In this document: positions 33,862 through 41,440 of the stretch, piece by piece
Numbering within the stretch: position 1 is the first letter of the stretch
Layout of the letters: every line of letters starts with the position of its first letter
Origin: Streptomyces abikoensis
GTDB lineage: Bacteria > Actinomycetota > Actinomycetes > Streptomycetales > Streptomycetaceae
Length of the DNA: 64,000 bases
Reading direction: 5' to 3'
NCBI RefSeq assembly: GCF_014648775.1
Contig: NZ_BMRT01000004.1
Location: 496,001 to 560,000 of the forward strand
Position numbers and translations under genes: made by a program
Notes under the pieces: model-generated
What the model saw: only the letters and a program-made list of their open reading frames with translations
The model's database searches: none
What the model was told of the DNA's origin: nothing

Positions 33862-34890
33862 GTGAGGATCGGAATCGTCGGAGCGACCGGCCAGGTCGGC
33901 GGAGTCATGCGCAAGATCCTCGCCGAGCGCAAATTCCCGGTCGACACGCTGCGGCTGTTCGCCTCGGCCCGCTCCGCCGGTACGACCCTGCCCTGGGGCG
34001 ACACGGAGATCGCCGTCGAGGACGCGGCCACCGCCGACTACTCCGGCCTGGACATCGTGCTCTTCTCCGCCGGTGGCGCCACCTCCAAGGCGCTGGCCGA
34101 GAAGGTCGCCGCGCAGGGTGCCGTCGTCATCGACAACTCCTCCGCCTGGCGTCGCGACCCCGAGGTGCCGCTGGTCGTCTCCGAGGTCAACCCGGACGCG
34201 ATCGCGAACCGCCCCAAGGGCATCATCGCCAACCCGAACTGCACCACGATGGCCGCCATGCCGGTCCTCAAGCCGCTGCACGAGGAGGCGGGGCTGACCG
34301 CCCTGATCGCCACCACCTACCAGGCGGTCTCCGGCTCCGGCCTGGCCGGTGTGGCCGAGCTCGACGGCCAGGTGCGCGCGGTCGCCGACCGGGCCACCGA
34401 GCTCGCCCACGACGGCGAGGCCGTGGAGTTCCCGGAGCCCGGTGTCTACAAGCGCACCATCGCCTTCAACGTGCTGCCGATGGCCGGCTCGATCGTCGAC
34501 GACGGCCTCTTCGAGACCGACGAGGAGCAGAAGCTCCGCCACGAGTCCCGCAAGATCCTGGACATCCCGGAGCTCAAGGTTTCCGGCACCTGTGTCCGCG
34601 TCCCGGTCTTCTCCGGCCACTCGCTGCAGGTCAACGCCCGCTTCGAGCGGCCGATCAGCGTCGAGCGCGCCTACGAGCTGCTGGCGGCCGCCCCCGGCGT
34701 CGAGCTCTCCGAGATCCCGACCCCGCTCCAGGCGGCCGGCAAGGACGCCTCCTACGTCGGCCGCATCCGCGTCGACGAGACCGTCGAGCACGGCCTGGCG
34801 CTGTTCCTCTCCAACGACAACCTCCGCAAGGGCGCCGCGCTGAACGCCGTCCAGATCGCGGAGCTCGTCGCCGAGGAGCTCCGCGGCTGA
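33862..34890 (+). CDS. asd: Aspartate-semialdehyde dehydrogenase
   Basis: 342 residues from GTG 33862 (AGGGAG upstream). N-terminal Rossmann motif GATGQVGGVM at residues 6-15; catalytic Cys127 in NPNCTTM; later the conserved GSGLAG and the RVPVFSGHS region with the catalytic His. It reduces aspartyl phosphate to aspartate semialdehyde with NADPH in the lysine, threonine and methionine pathway. In many actinobacteria asd follows the aspartokinase gene; here none precedes it, so it is the detached or second copy type. Flanked by terminators on both sides. Confidence 0.95.
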   Translation: MRIGIVGATGQVGGVMRKILAERKFPVDTLRLFASARSAGTTLPWGDTEIAVEDAATADYSGLDIVLFSAGGATSKALAEKVAAQGAVVIDNSSAWRRDPEVPLVVSEVNPDAIANRPKGIIANPNCTTMAAMPVLKPLHEEAGLTALIATTYQAVSGSGLAGVAELDGQVRAVADRATELAHDGEAVEFPEPGVYKRTIAFNVLPMAGSIVDDGLFETDEEQKLRHESRKILDIPELKVSGTCVRVPVFSGHSLQVNARFERPISVERAYELLAAAPGVELSEIPTPLQAAGKDASYVGRIRVDETVEHGLALFLSNDNLRKGAALNAVQIAELVAEELRG

Positions 34891-34911
34891 CGCCGGGCGA
34901 AAAGCGACGCG

Positions 34912-34938
34912 AGGGGCGGGCCGCCACGGCCCGCCCCT
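34912..34938 (+). terminator. Terminator after asd
   Basis: AGGGGCGGGCC (34912-34922) and GGCCCGCCCCT (34928-34938), 11-bp stem with a 5-base loop and TCGTTC after it. Confidence 0.85.
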
Positions 34939-35029
34939 TCGTTCATCCGCCGTCAGCGTACGGAGGGCGACGTCCCGGGCACGGCGTGGAAGGATGGCCG
35001 GAACATCGCGACGTGAAGGAGATGGCCAG

Positions 35030-37603
35030 GTGCCCGGTACGAATCTGACCCGCGAAGAGGCACAGGAGCGGGCGCGGCTGCTCAGCGTGGACTCGTACGA
35101 GATCGAGCTCGACCTCTCCGGTGCCCAGGACGGCGGCACCTACCGGTCCGTGACCACCGTGCGCTTCGACTCCGCCGAGGCGGGCGCGGAGACCTTCATC
35201 GACCTGGTCGCGCCCACGGTGCACGAGGTCGTCCTCAACGGCACCGCGCTGGCCGCGGCCGACGTCTTCAAGGACAGCCGCATCGCGCTGCCGGGCCTGG
35301 CGGCCGGGCGCAACGAGCTGAAGGTCGTCGCGGACTGCGCGTACACCAACACCGGCGAGGGCCTCCACCGCTTCGTGGACCCGGTCGACCAGCAGGCCTA
35401 CCTGTACACCCAGTTCGAGGTGCCGGACGCCCGCCGCGTCTTCGCCTCCTTCGAGCAGCCCGACCTGAAGGCGACGTTCCGGTTCACCGTCAAGGCCCCC
35501 GAGGGCTGGACGGTCATCTCGAACTCCCCCACGCCGGAGCGCCCCGCCGACAACGTCTGGCGCTTCGAGCCGACCCCGCGCATCTCGACGTACATCACCG
35601 CGCTGATCGCGGGCCCGTACCACTCGGTGCACAGCAGCTACGAGAAGGACGGCCAGTCCGTCCCCCTGGGCATCTACTGCCGCCCCTCGCTCGCCGAGTT
35701 CCTCGACGCGGACGCGATCTTCGAGGTCACGCGGCAGGGCTTCGACTGGTTCCAGGAGAAGTTCGACTACGCCTACCCCTTCGCCAAGTACGACCAGCTC
35801 TTCGTGCCGGAGTTCAACGCCGGCGCCATGGAGAACGCGGGCGCGGTCACCATCCGCGACCAGTACGTGTTCCGCTCGAAGGTCACGGACGCCTCCTACG
35901 AGCTGCGCGCCGAGACGATCCTCCACGAGCTGGCCCACATGTGGTTCGGCGACCTGGTCACCATGGAGTGGTGGAACGACCTCTGGCTGAACGAGTCGTT
36001 CGCCACGTACACCTCCATCGCCTGCCAGGCCTACGCGCCCGGCAGCAAGTGGCCCCACTCGTGGACCACGTTCGCCAACTCCATGAAGACCTGGGCCTAC
36101 CGGCAGGACCAGCTGCCCTCCACCCACCCGATCATGGCGGAGATCCGCGACCTGGACGACGTCCTGGTCAACTTCGACGGCATCACCTACGCCAAGGGCG
36201 CGTCCGTCCTCAAGCAGCTCGTCGCCTACGTCGGCATGGACGCCTTCTTCCAGGGCGTGCAGGCGTACTTCAAGGCCCACGCCTACGGCAACACCCGCCT
36301 GTCCGACCTGCTGGGCGCCCTGGAGAAGACCTCCGGCCGCGACCTCTCGGCCTGGTCGAGGAAGTGGCTGGAGACCGCCGGCATCAACATCCTGCGGCCC
36401 GAGATCACCACGGACGCCGACGGCGTCATCACCGCCTTCGCCGTCCGCCAGGAGGCCCCGGCCCTCCCCGCCGGCGCCAAGGGCGAGCCGACCCTGCGCC
36501 CGCACCGCATCGCGATCGGCCTCTACGAGCTCGAGGACGGCAAGCTCGTCCGCGACGAGCGCGTCGAGCTGGACGTCGACGGCGCGCTGACCGACGTCCC
36601 GCAGCTGGTCGGCAAGCGCCGCCCGGCGGTCGTCCTGCTCAACGACGACGACCTGTCGTACGCCAAGGTCCGCCTGGACGCCGAGTCCCTGGCGACCGTC
36701 ACCCAGCACCTGGGCGACTTCGCCGAGTCCCTCCCCCGCGCCCTGAGCTGGGCCTCGGCCTGGGACATGACCCGCGACGGCGAGATGGCCACCCGCGACT
36801 ACCTGGACCTGGTGCTCTCCGGCATCGCCAAGGAGTCGGACATCGGCGTCGTCCAGTCCCTCCAGCGCCAGGTCAAGACCGCCCTGGACCTCTACGCGGC
36901 CCCGGCCTGGCGCGAGACGGGCCTGGCGAAGTGGACCGAGGCGACGCTCACCCACCTGCGCGCGGCGGAGCCCGGCAGCGACCACCAGCTGTCCTGGGCC
37001 CGCGCCTTCGCGGCCACCGCCCGCACCGCCGAGCAGCTCGACCTGCTCGCCGGGCTGCTGGACGGCACCGAGACCGTCGAGGGCCTGACCGTCGACACCG
37101 ACCTGCGCTGGGACCTGCTCGGCCGGCTGGCCGCGACGGGCCGCGCCGACGAGAAGGCCATCGCGGCGGAGCTGGAGCGCGACAGGACGTCGGCGGGCGA
37201 GGAGCACGCCGCGTGGGCCCGGGCCGCCCGCCCGACGGCGGAGGCCAAGGCCGAGGCGTGGGCGTCGGTCGTCGAGTCCGACAAGCTGCCCAACGCGGTC
37301 CAGGAGTCGGTGATCAGCGGCTTCCAGCAGGCCGACCAGCGCGACCTCCTCGCGCCGTACGCGGAGCGGTACTTCGCGGTCGTCAAGGACGTCTGGGACA
37401 AGCGCAGCCACGAGATGGCCCAGCAGATCGCGGTCGGGCTGTACCCGGCGCTCCAGGTCTCGCAGGAGACACTGGACGCGACGGACGCCTGGCTCGCCTC
37501 GGCCGAGCCGAACGCCGCGCTGCGGCGGCTGGTGACCGAGTCCCGCGCGGGCGTCGAGCGGGCGCTCAAGGCGCAGGCGGCGGACGCGGCGGCCACCGCG
37601 TAG
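35030..37603 (+). CDS. pepN: Aminopeptidase N, paralogue 2 (M1 zinc metallopeptidase)
   Basis: 857 residues from GTG 35030, with AAGGAGATGG upstream; this is the length I recall for the characterised S. lividans PepN, so this paralogue is the better match for that name. GAMEN at 265-269, zinc site HELAH at 299-303 with Glu in the NESF segment, and a long helical C-terminal domain. Cytoplasmic, cleaves neutral and basic N-terminal residues. Differs from paralogue 1 in the N-domain length and in the NESF/KESF residue next to the zinc Glu. Confidence 0.96.
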   Translation: MPGTNLTREEAQERARLLSVDSYEIELDLSGAQDGGTYRSVTTVRFDSAEAGAETFIDLVAPTVHEVVLNGTALAAADVFKDSRIALPGLAAGRNELKVVADCAYTNTGEGLHRFVDPVDQQAYLYTQFEVPDARRVFASFEQPDLKATFRFTVKAPEGWTVISNSPTPERPADNVWRFEPTPRISTYITALIAGPYHSVHSSYEKDGQSVPLGIYCRPSLAEFLDADAIFEVTRQGFDWFQEKFDYAYPFAKYDQLFVPEFNAGAMENAGAVTIRDQYVFRSKVTDASYELRAETILHELAHMWFGDLVTMEWWNDLWLNESFATYTSIACQAYAPGSKWPHSWTTFANSMKTWAYRQDQLPSTHPIMAEIRDLDDVLVNFDGITYAKGASVLKQLVAYVGMDAFFQGVQAYFKAHAYGNTRLSDLLGALEKTSGRDLSAWSRKWLETAGINILRPEITTDADGVITAFAVRQEAPALPAGAKGEPTLRPHRIAIGLYELEDGKLVRDERVELDVDGALTDVPQLVGKRRPAVVLLNDDDLSYAKVRLDAESLATVTQHLGDFAESLPRALSWASAWDMTRDGEMATRDYLDLVLSGIAKESDIGVVQSLQRQVKTALDLYAAPAWRETGLAKWTEATLTHLRAAEPGSDHQLSWARAFAATARTAEQLDLLAGLLDGTETVEGLTVDTDLRWDLLGRLAATGRADEKAIAAELERDRTSAGEEHAAWARAARPTAEAKAEAWASVVESDKLPNAVQESVISGFQQADQRDLLAPYAERYFAVVKDVWDKRSHEMAQQIAVGLYPALQVSQETLDATDAWLASAEPNAALRRLVTESRAGVERALKAQAADAAATA

Positions 37604-37641
37604 TTCTCGCTCCGGCCCGGGGTGCGGTGCAGGCCGCGGGT

Positions 37642-37688
37642 GGGTTGTGCCCACCCGTTCCGCCCTGCGGAACGCCTGTCCACAACCC
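37642..37688. repeat. Nested inverted repeat, Streptomyces intergenic repeat-like
   Basis: GGGTTGTG (37642-37649) pairs with CACAACCC (37681-37688), and GTTCCGC (37657-37663) pairs with GCGGAAC (37667-37673) inside it. The sequence resembles small intergenic repeats I have seen in many Streptomyces genomes. It lies between converging pepN and desaturase genes and may act as a terminator or a REP-like element. Confidence 0.5.
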
Positions 37689-37703
37689 CGGGCCGAGGGG
37701 CCC

Positions 37704-38669
37704 TCAGCCCTGGCGAGCCGCCCGGCGAGCGAGGATCGCCTGGCGGCGCTCGTCGAACTTGCGGCCCTGCTCGTCCAGGTCCGCCATGAACAGGCCCAGT
37801 TCCTCCTGGGCCTGCAGCCCCTCCGGGCCCAGCCCGTCGATCTCCAGGACCTTCAGGAAGCGCAGCACCGGCTGCAGCACGTCGTCGTGGTGGATCCGCA
37901 GGTTGTAGATCCCCCCGATCGCCATCGTGGCGGCCGCCCGCTCGAAGCCCGGGATGCCGTGTCCCGGCATCCGGAAGCCGGTGACGACGTCCCGCACCGC
38001 GCTCATCGTCTGGTCGGGCGCCAGTACGAAGGCCTGCTTGAGCAGGTTGCGGTAGAAGACCATGTGGAGGTTCTCGTCGGTGGCGATCCGCGAGAGCATC
38101 CGGTCGCAGACCGGGTCACCCGAGTGGTGGCCGGTGTTGCGGTGCGAGATCCGCGTGGCCAGCTCCTGGAAGGCGACGTAGGCCACCGAGTGCAGCATGC
38201 TGTGCCGGTTGTCGGACTCGAAGCCCTCCGACATGTGCGCCATCCGGAACCGCTCCAGCGCCACCGGGTCGACGGCGCGCGAGGTGAGCAGGTAGTCGCG
38301 CATGACGATGCCGTGCCGCCCCTCCTCCGCCGTCCAGCGGTGCACCCACGTGCCCCAGGCCCCGTCGCGGCCGAAGAGCTGGGCGATCTCGTGGTGGTAG
38401 CTGGGGAGGTTGTCCTCGGTCAGCAGGTTGACGACGAGGGCGGTGCGCCCGATGTCACTGACCTTGGACTGCTCGGGCGCCCAGGCCTCGCCCTCCATGA
38501 CGCCGTCGAAGTTCCGCCCGTCGCTCCACGGCACGTACTCGTGCGGCATCCATTCCTTGGCGACCTTCAGGTGGCGGTTCAGCTCGGTCTCGACGACTTC
38601 CTCGAGCGCGTACAGCAGGCGGCTGTCGCTCCAGACGGCCGAGCCGTGGGAAGGGGGGGCGATGGTCAC
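37704..38669 (-). CDS. Acyl-[acyl-carrier-protein] desaturase (FA_desaturase_2)
   Basis: 321 residues if translation starts at GTG 38669, which has CTGGAGCTGCCC just upstream; an ATG at 38690 has no such site. Ferritin-like di-iron fold: EEGRH near 138-142 and DENLH near 198-202 supply Glu and His ligands, with an early Glu in the EEVVETELNRH region. It resembles mycobacterial DesA2/stearoyl-ACP desaturases, introducing a cis double bond into acyl-ACP and so adjusting membrane fluidity. A palindrome sits just upstream of the start, suggesting repression by a TetR-type regulator. Confidence 0.9.
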   Translation of the reverse strand: MTIAPPSHGSAVWSDSRLLYALEEVVETELNRHLKVAKEWMPHEYVPWSDGRNFDGVMEGEAWAPEQSKVSDIGRTALVVNLLTEDNLPSYHHEIAQLFGRDGAWGTWVHRWTAEEGRHGIVMRDYLLTSRAVDPVALERFRMAHMSEGFESDNRHSMLHSVAYVAFQELATRISHRNTGHHSGDPVCDRMLSRIATDENLHMVFYRNLLKQAFVLAPDQTMSAVRDVVTGFRMPGHGIPGFERAAATMAIGGIYNLRIHHDDVLQPVLRFLKVLEIDGLGPEGLQAQEELGLFMADLDEQGRKFDERRQAILARRAARQG

Positions 38670-38692
38670 GGGCAGCTCCAGAACGATCATCA

Positions 38693-38727
38693 CCTACGGT
38701 GGCGTAGGTTACGACACCGTAGGTTAA
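38693..38727 (-). promoter_or_regulatory. Palindrome and direct repeats before desaturase
   Basis: CCTACGGTG (38693-38701) and CACCGTAGG (38715-38723) are exact inverted repeats; GTAGGTTA also recurs at 38704 and 38720, 16 bases apart. The block lies 24-58 bases before the preferred start at 38669, the usual place for an operator over a promoter. The regulator is not in the window. Confidence 0.55.
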
Positions 38728-38779
38728 CCGTCGCCCGAACGCCAAAGCCCGTGGCCTCTACAGTGAAATGGGCAACAAA

Positions 38780-38808
38780 AAAGCCGACACCTCGAAGGTG
38801 TCGGCTTT
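38780..38808. terminator. Terminator upstream of desaturase, after small membrane protein gene
   Basis: AAAGCCGACACCT (38780-38792) and AGGTGTCGGCTTT (38796-38808) form a 13-bp stem; poly-A on the plus strand at 38777-38782 becomes the U run when read on the minus strand, so it ends the transcript from 39096. Confidence 0.88.
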
Positions 38809-38826
38809 CGCTCCCGCGCGGTGGTG

Positions 38827-39096
38827 TCAGCGCGAGTGGTGGGTGTTGACGGCGTGGGTGGCGGTGTTGTCGGAGTTCCTGGCGAGGACCATCGTCAGGC
38901 CCGCGATGACCAGGAAGAGGACGATCGGCGCGGCCACGTAGAGGCCGAGCGTGTTGATCACGCTCAGGCCGGGGCCCGGGTCGTCACCGTCGTCGCGGGT
39001 GAGCGCGAACGCGGGGGACGACATCAGCAGCATCAGCAGCGTGCCGGCGGAGATCGCACCGGCGCGCACGGCGTTCTTGTTGACCTTATTGCTCAC
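38827..39096 (-). CDS. Small membrane protein of unknown function
   Basis: 89 residues. A hydrophobic N-terminal segment at 12-31 looks like a signal peptide (SAGTLLMLLMSSPAFA, with an AFA cleavage-type end), then a short acidic loop with DDGDDPGPG, then a clear membrane helix near 47-70 (NTLGLYVAAPIVLFLVIAGLTMVLA) and a polar tail. After cleavage it would be anchored by one helix. Similar small proteins occur beside the desaturase gene in Streptomyces as far as I recall. No function can be assigned. Confidence 0.7.
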   Translation of the reverse strand: MSNKVNKNAVRAGAISAGTLLMLLMSSPAFALTRDDGDDPGPGLSVINTLGLYVAAPIVLFLVIAGLTMVLARNSDNTATHAVNTHHSR

Positions 39097-39143
39097 AGCC
39101 TCAAATTATCGGACCGGCATGAGAGCCGCGCGCCCGGGGTGGC

Positions 39144-41207
39144 CTATGGGCGTCCGCCCCACCGCCGCACCTCGTCCACCAGGGCCTGGAGCCGGGGCGA
39201 GGCCACCAGCTCCTCCAGCGACAGCGGCCGGCCCGAGGCGTCGGCCACGGGCAGCCGCCAGTTCGGGTACTGGTCCCAGGTGCCCGGCAGGTTCTGCGGG
39301 CGGCGGTCCCCCACCGCGTCCGGCAGCCAGACGCCCACCAGCCGGGCCGGGGTGCGCAGCAGGAAGCGGTGGACGGCCAGGACCGCCGCCTCCTCGTCGC
39401 CGGGCCCTTCCGGCAGCAGGCCCAGCCGGCCGAGGGCGGCCAGCCAGCGGGCGACGTCCGCCGCGTCCTCGCGCTGCTCGACGGCGAGCGGCCGGGTGAG
39501 CAGCCCGAGCCGGTGCCGCAGCGCCACGTGGTCGCCGGTCAGCCGGGCGGCGGTGCTGGGCAGGTCGTGGGTGGTGGCGGTGGCCAGGCATGCCTCGCGC
39601 CAGCGCTCCGGGGGCAGGGGCTCGGGATCCGCCTCGCCACTCGCGGCGTTTTCGTAGTCCCGCTCGAACCAGAGCACCGAGGTGCCGAGCACCCCGCGCT
39701 CGGCCAGCGCCTCCCGGACGCCGGGCTCGACGGTGCCCAGGTCCTCGCCGATGACGGCGGCGCCCGCCCGGTGCGCCTCCAGGGCGAGGACGCCCAGCAT
39801 CGCCTCGGCGTCGTAGCGCACGTAGGCGCCGCGCCGGGGCTCGTGGCCCCGGGGCACCCACCAGAGCCGGAACAGGCCCATCACATGGTCGATCCGCAGC
39901 GCCCCCGCGTGCCGCAGCAGCCCGCGCAGCAGATCGCGGTAGGGGGCGTAGCCGGTGGCGGCGAGGGCGTCGGGGCGCCAGGGCGGCAGGCCCCAGTCCT
40001 GGCCGTGGGGGCTGAAGGCGTCGGGGGGCGCGCCGATGGACATCCCGGCGGCGAAGGCGTCCTGCTGGGCCCAGGCGTCGGCGCCGGAGGGGTGGACGCC
40101 GACGGCCAGGTCGTGGACGAGGCCGACGCGCATGCCCGCCTCGCGGGCGGCCCGCTGGGCGGCGGCCAGCTGCCCGTCGGTGAGCCAGGCGAGCCAGCAG
40201 TGGAAGTCGACGCGGTCCAGCAGCTCGCCGCGGGCGCGGGCGGTGCGGGCGGAGCGGGGGTCGCGCAGGCCGGCGGGCCAGGACCGCCAGTCGGGGCCGT
40301 GCGCCTCGGCGAGGGCGCACCAGGTGGAGTGGTCGTCGAGGGCCTGGCCGCCCTCGGCGAGGAAGGCGGCGTAGGCGGCCCGGCGGCCGGGGGACGCGGG
40401 GACGGCCCGCAGCAGCTCCAGCGCCCGGCGCTTGAGCTCCCAGACGGCGTCGCGGTCGATCAGCGCGCCGTGGCGCAGGACGGCCTCGCGGAGGACGGCG
40501 GCGCGGGCGAGCAGCGTCTCCACCTCCTCGCGCGCCGCCCCGGTCAGGTAGGCGAACTCGGGGATCTCCTCGACGCGCAGATGGACGGGGTCGGGGAAGC
40601 GGCGGGAGGAGGGGCGGTAGGGCGAGGGGTCGGTGGGCGGTCCGGGGACGGCCGCGTGGAGGGGGTTGATCTGGAGGAAGTCGGAACCGGCACAGCGGCC
40701 GGCCCAGGCCGCGAGGTCGGCGAGGTCGCCGAGATCCCCCATGCCCCAGGAGCGGGCGGACAGCAGGGAGTAGAGCTGGACGAGGAAGCCGTGGCCGCGC
40801 TCCGGGGGCACGGGCAGCCGCTCGGGCGCGACGATCAGCGGCGCGCTCGCGGTCCGCCCGTCGGGGGTCCGGGCGCGCAGGACGTGCCCGCCGTACGGGA
40901 GGGGCCCGGCGTTCCAGGGGAGCGTGGCGCCGTCCTCCGTCTCGACGCTCAGGGCCGTGCCCTCGGGGAGCGGCGGCGGGCCGCCCGTGCGGCCGCGCAG
41001 GACGACGGCCGGGGGCAACAGCCGGCCGCGCTCGGCCTGCTCGCGGGCCGCCAGGGCGTCCCGGACGGCCCGGGGCGTGGAGGCGTCGACGCCCAGCGCG
41101 GCGAGGACGGCGACGAGCGTGTCCTCGGGGACGCGGACGACGCTGCCGGGCGCGGGCTCGTAGGACGTGGCGACGCCGTGCAGCTCGGCGAGGCGTGCTC
41201 TGTCCAT
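39144..41207 (-). CDS. malQ: 4-alpha-glucanotransferase (amylomaltase)
   Basis: 687 residues from ATG 41207 behind GGAGGTCCGG. GH77 family: nucleophile Asp440 in LRIDHVMGLFRLWW, acid/base Glu in AVIGEDLGTVEP near 490, and the third Asp in TTHDLPS near 540. The N-terminal 120 residues form an extra domain common to actinobacterial MalQ. It transfers alpha-1,4-glucan segments between maltooligosaccharides and handles glycogen and maltodextrin in the cytoplasm. Divergent from the secreted GH84 gene. Confidence 0.95.
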   Translation of the reverse strand: MDRARLAELHGVATSYEPAPGSVVRVPEDTLVAVLAALGVDASTPRAVRDALAAREQAERGRLLPPAVVLRGRTGGPPPLPEGTALSVETEDGATLPWNAGPLPYGGHVLRARTPDGRTASAPLIVAPERLPVPPERGHGFLVQLYSLLSARSWGMGDLGDLADLAAWAGRCAGSDFLQINPLHAAVPGPPTDPSPYRPSSRRFPDPVHLRVEEIPEFAYLTGAAREEVETLLARAAVLREAVLRHGALIDRDAVWELKRRALELLRAVPASPGRRAAYAAFLAEGGQALDDHSTWCALAEAHGPDWRSWPAGLRDPRSARTARARGELLDRVDFHCWLAWLTDGQLAAAQRAAREAGMRVGLVHDLAVGVHPSGADAWAQQDAFAAGMSIGAPPDAFSPHGQDWGLPPWRPDALAATGYAPYRDLLRGLLRHAGALRIDHVMGLFRLWWVPRGHEPRRGAYVRYDAEAMLGVLALEAHRAGAAVIGEDLGTVEPGVREALAERGVLGTSVLWFERDYENAASGEADPEPLPPERWREACLATATTHDLPSTAARLTGDHVALRHRLGLLTRPLAVEQREDAADVARWLAALGRLGLLPEGPGDEEAAVLAVHRFLLRTPARLVGVWLPDAVGDRRPQNLPGTWDQYPNWRLPVADASGRPLSLEELVASPRLQALVDEVRRWGGRP

Positions 41208-41440
41208 CCGGACCTCCGTGGTCGCCGCCGCCGACTGCTCCTGCTGCCTACCCACTCCGCGCGGCGGACGACACATCCGTACATCCCGCCGGGCATTACC
41301 GGCAGTTCGGTCAGCTGCGTTGACATGCCATCAGCGCTGGTGATGGGCTCGTGGCGGCTTTTCCGGGGCACCGCCCCGCACCTTGGTCCCGCACCCGGGT
41401 CCCGCACTTCGTCCCGCAACGCGTCCGGAGGAGAAGAACC

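Noticed and set aside
30247..35139. A very long open frame on the minus strand opposite the subtilase and asd genes
   Set aside because: Its protein is low-complexity Gly, Val, Arg and Ala with no motif. It is the shadow of GC-rich third positions in two real plus-strand genes that have complete catalytic motifs.
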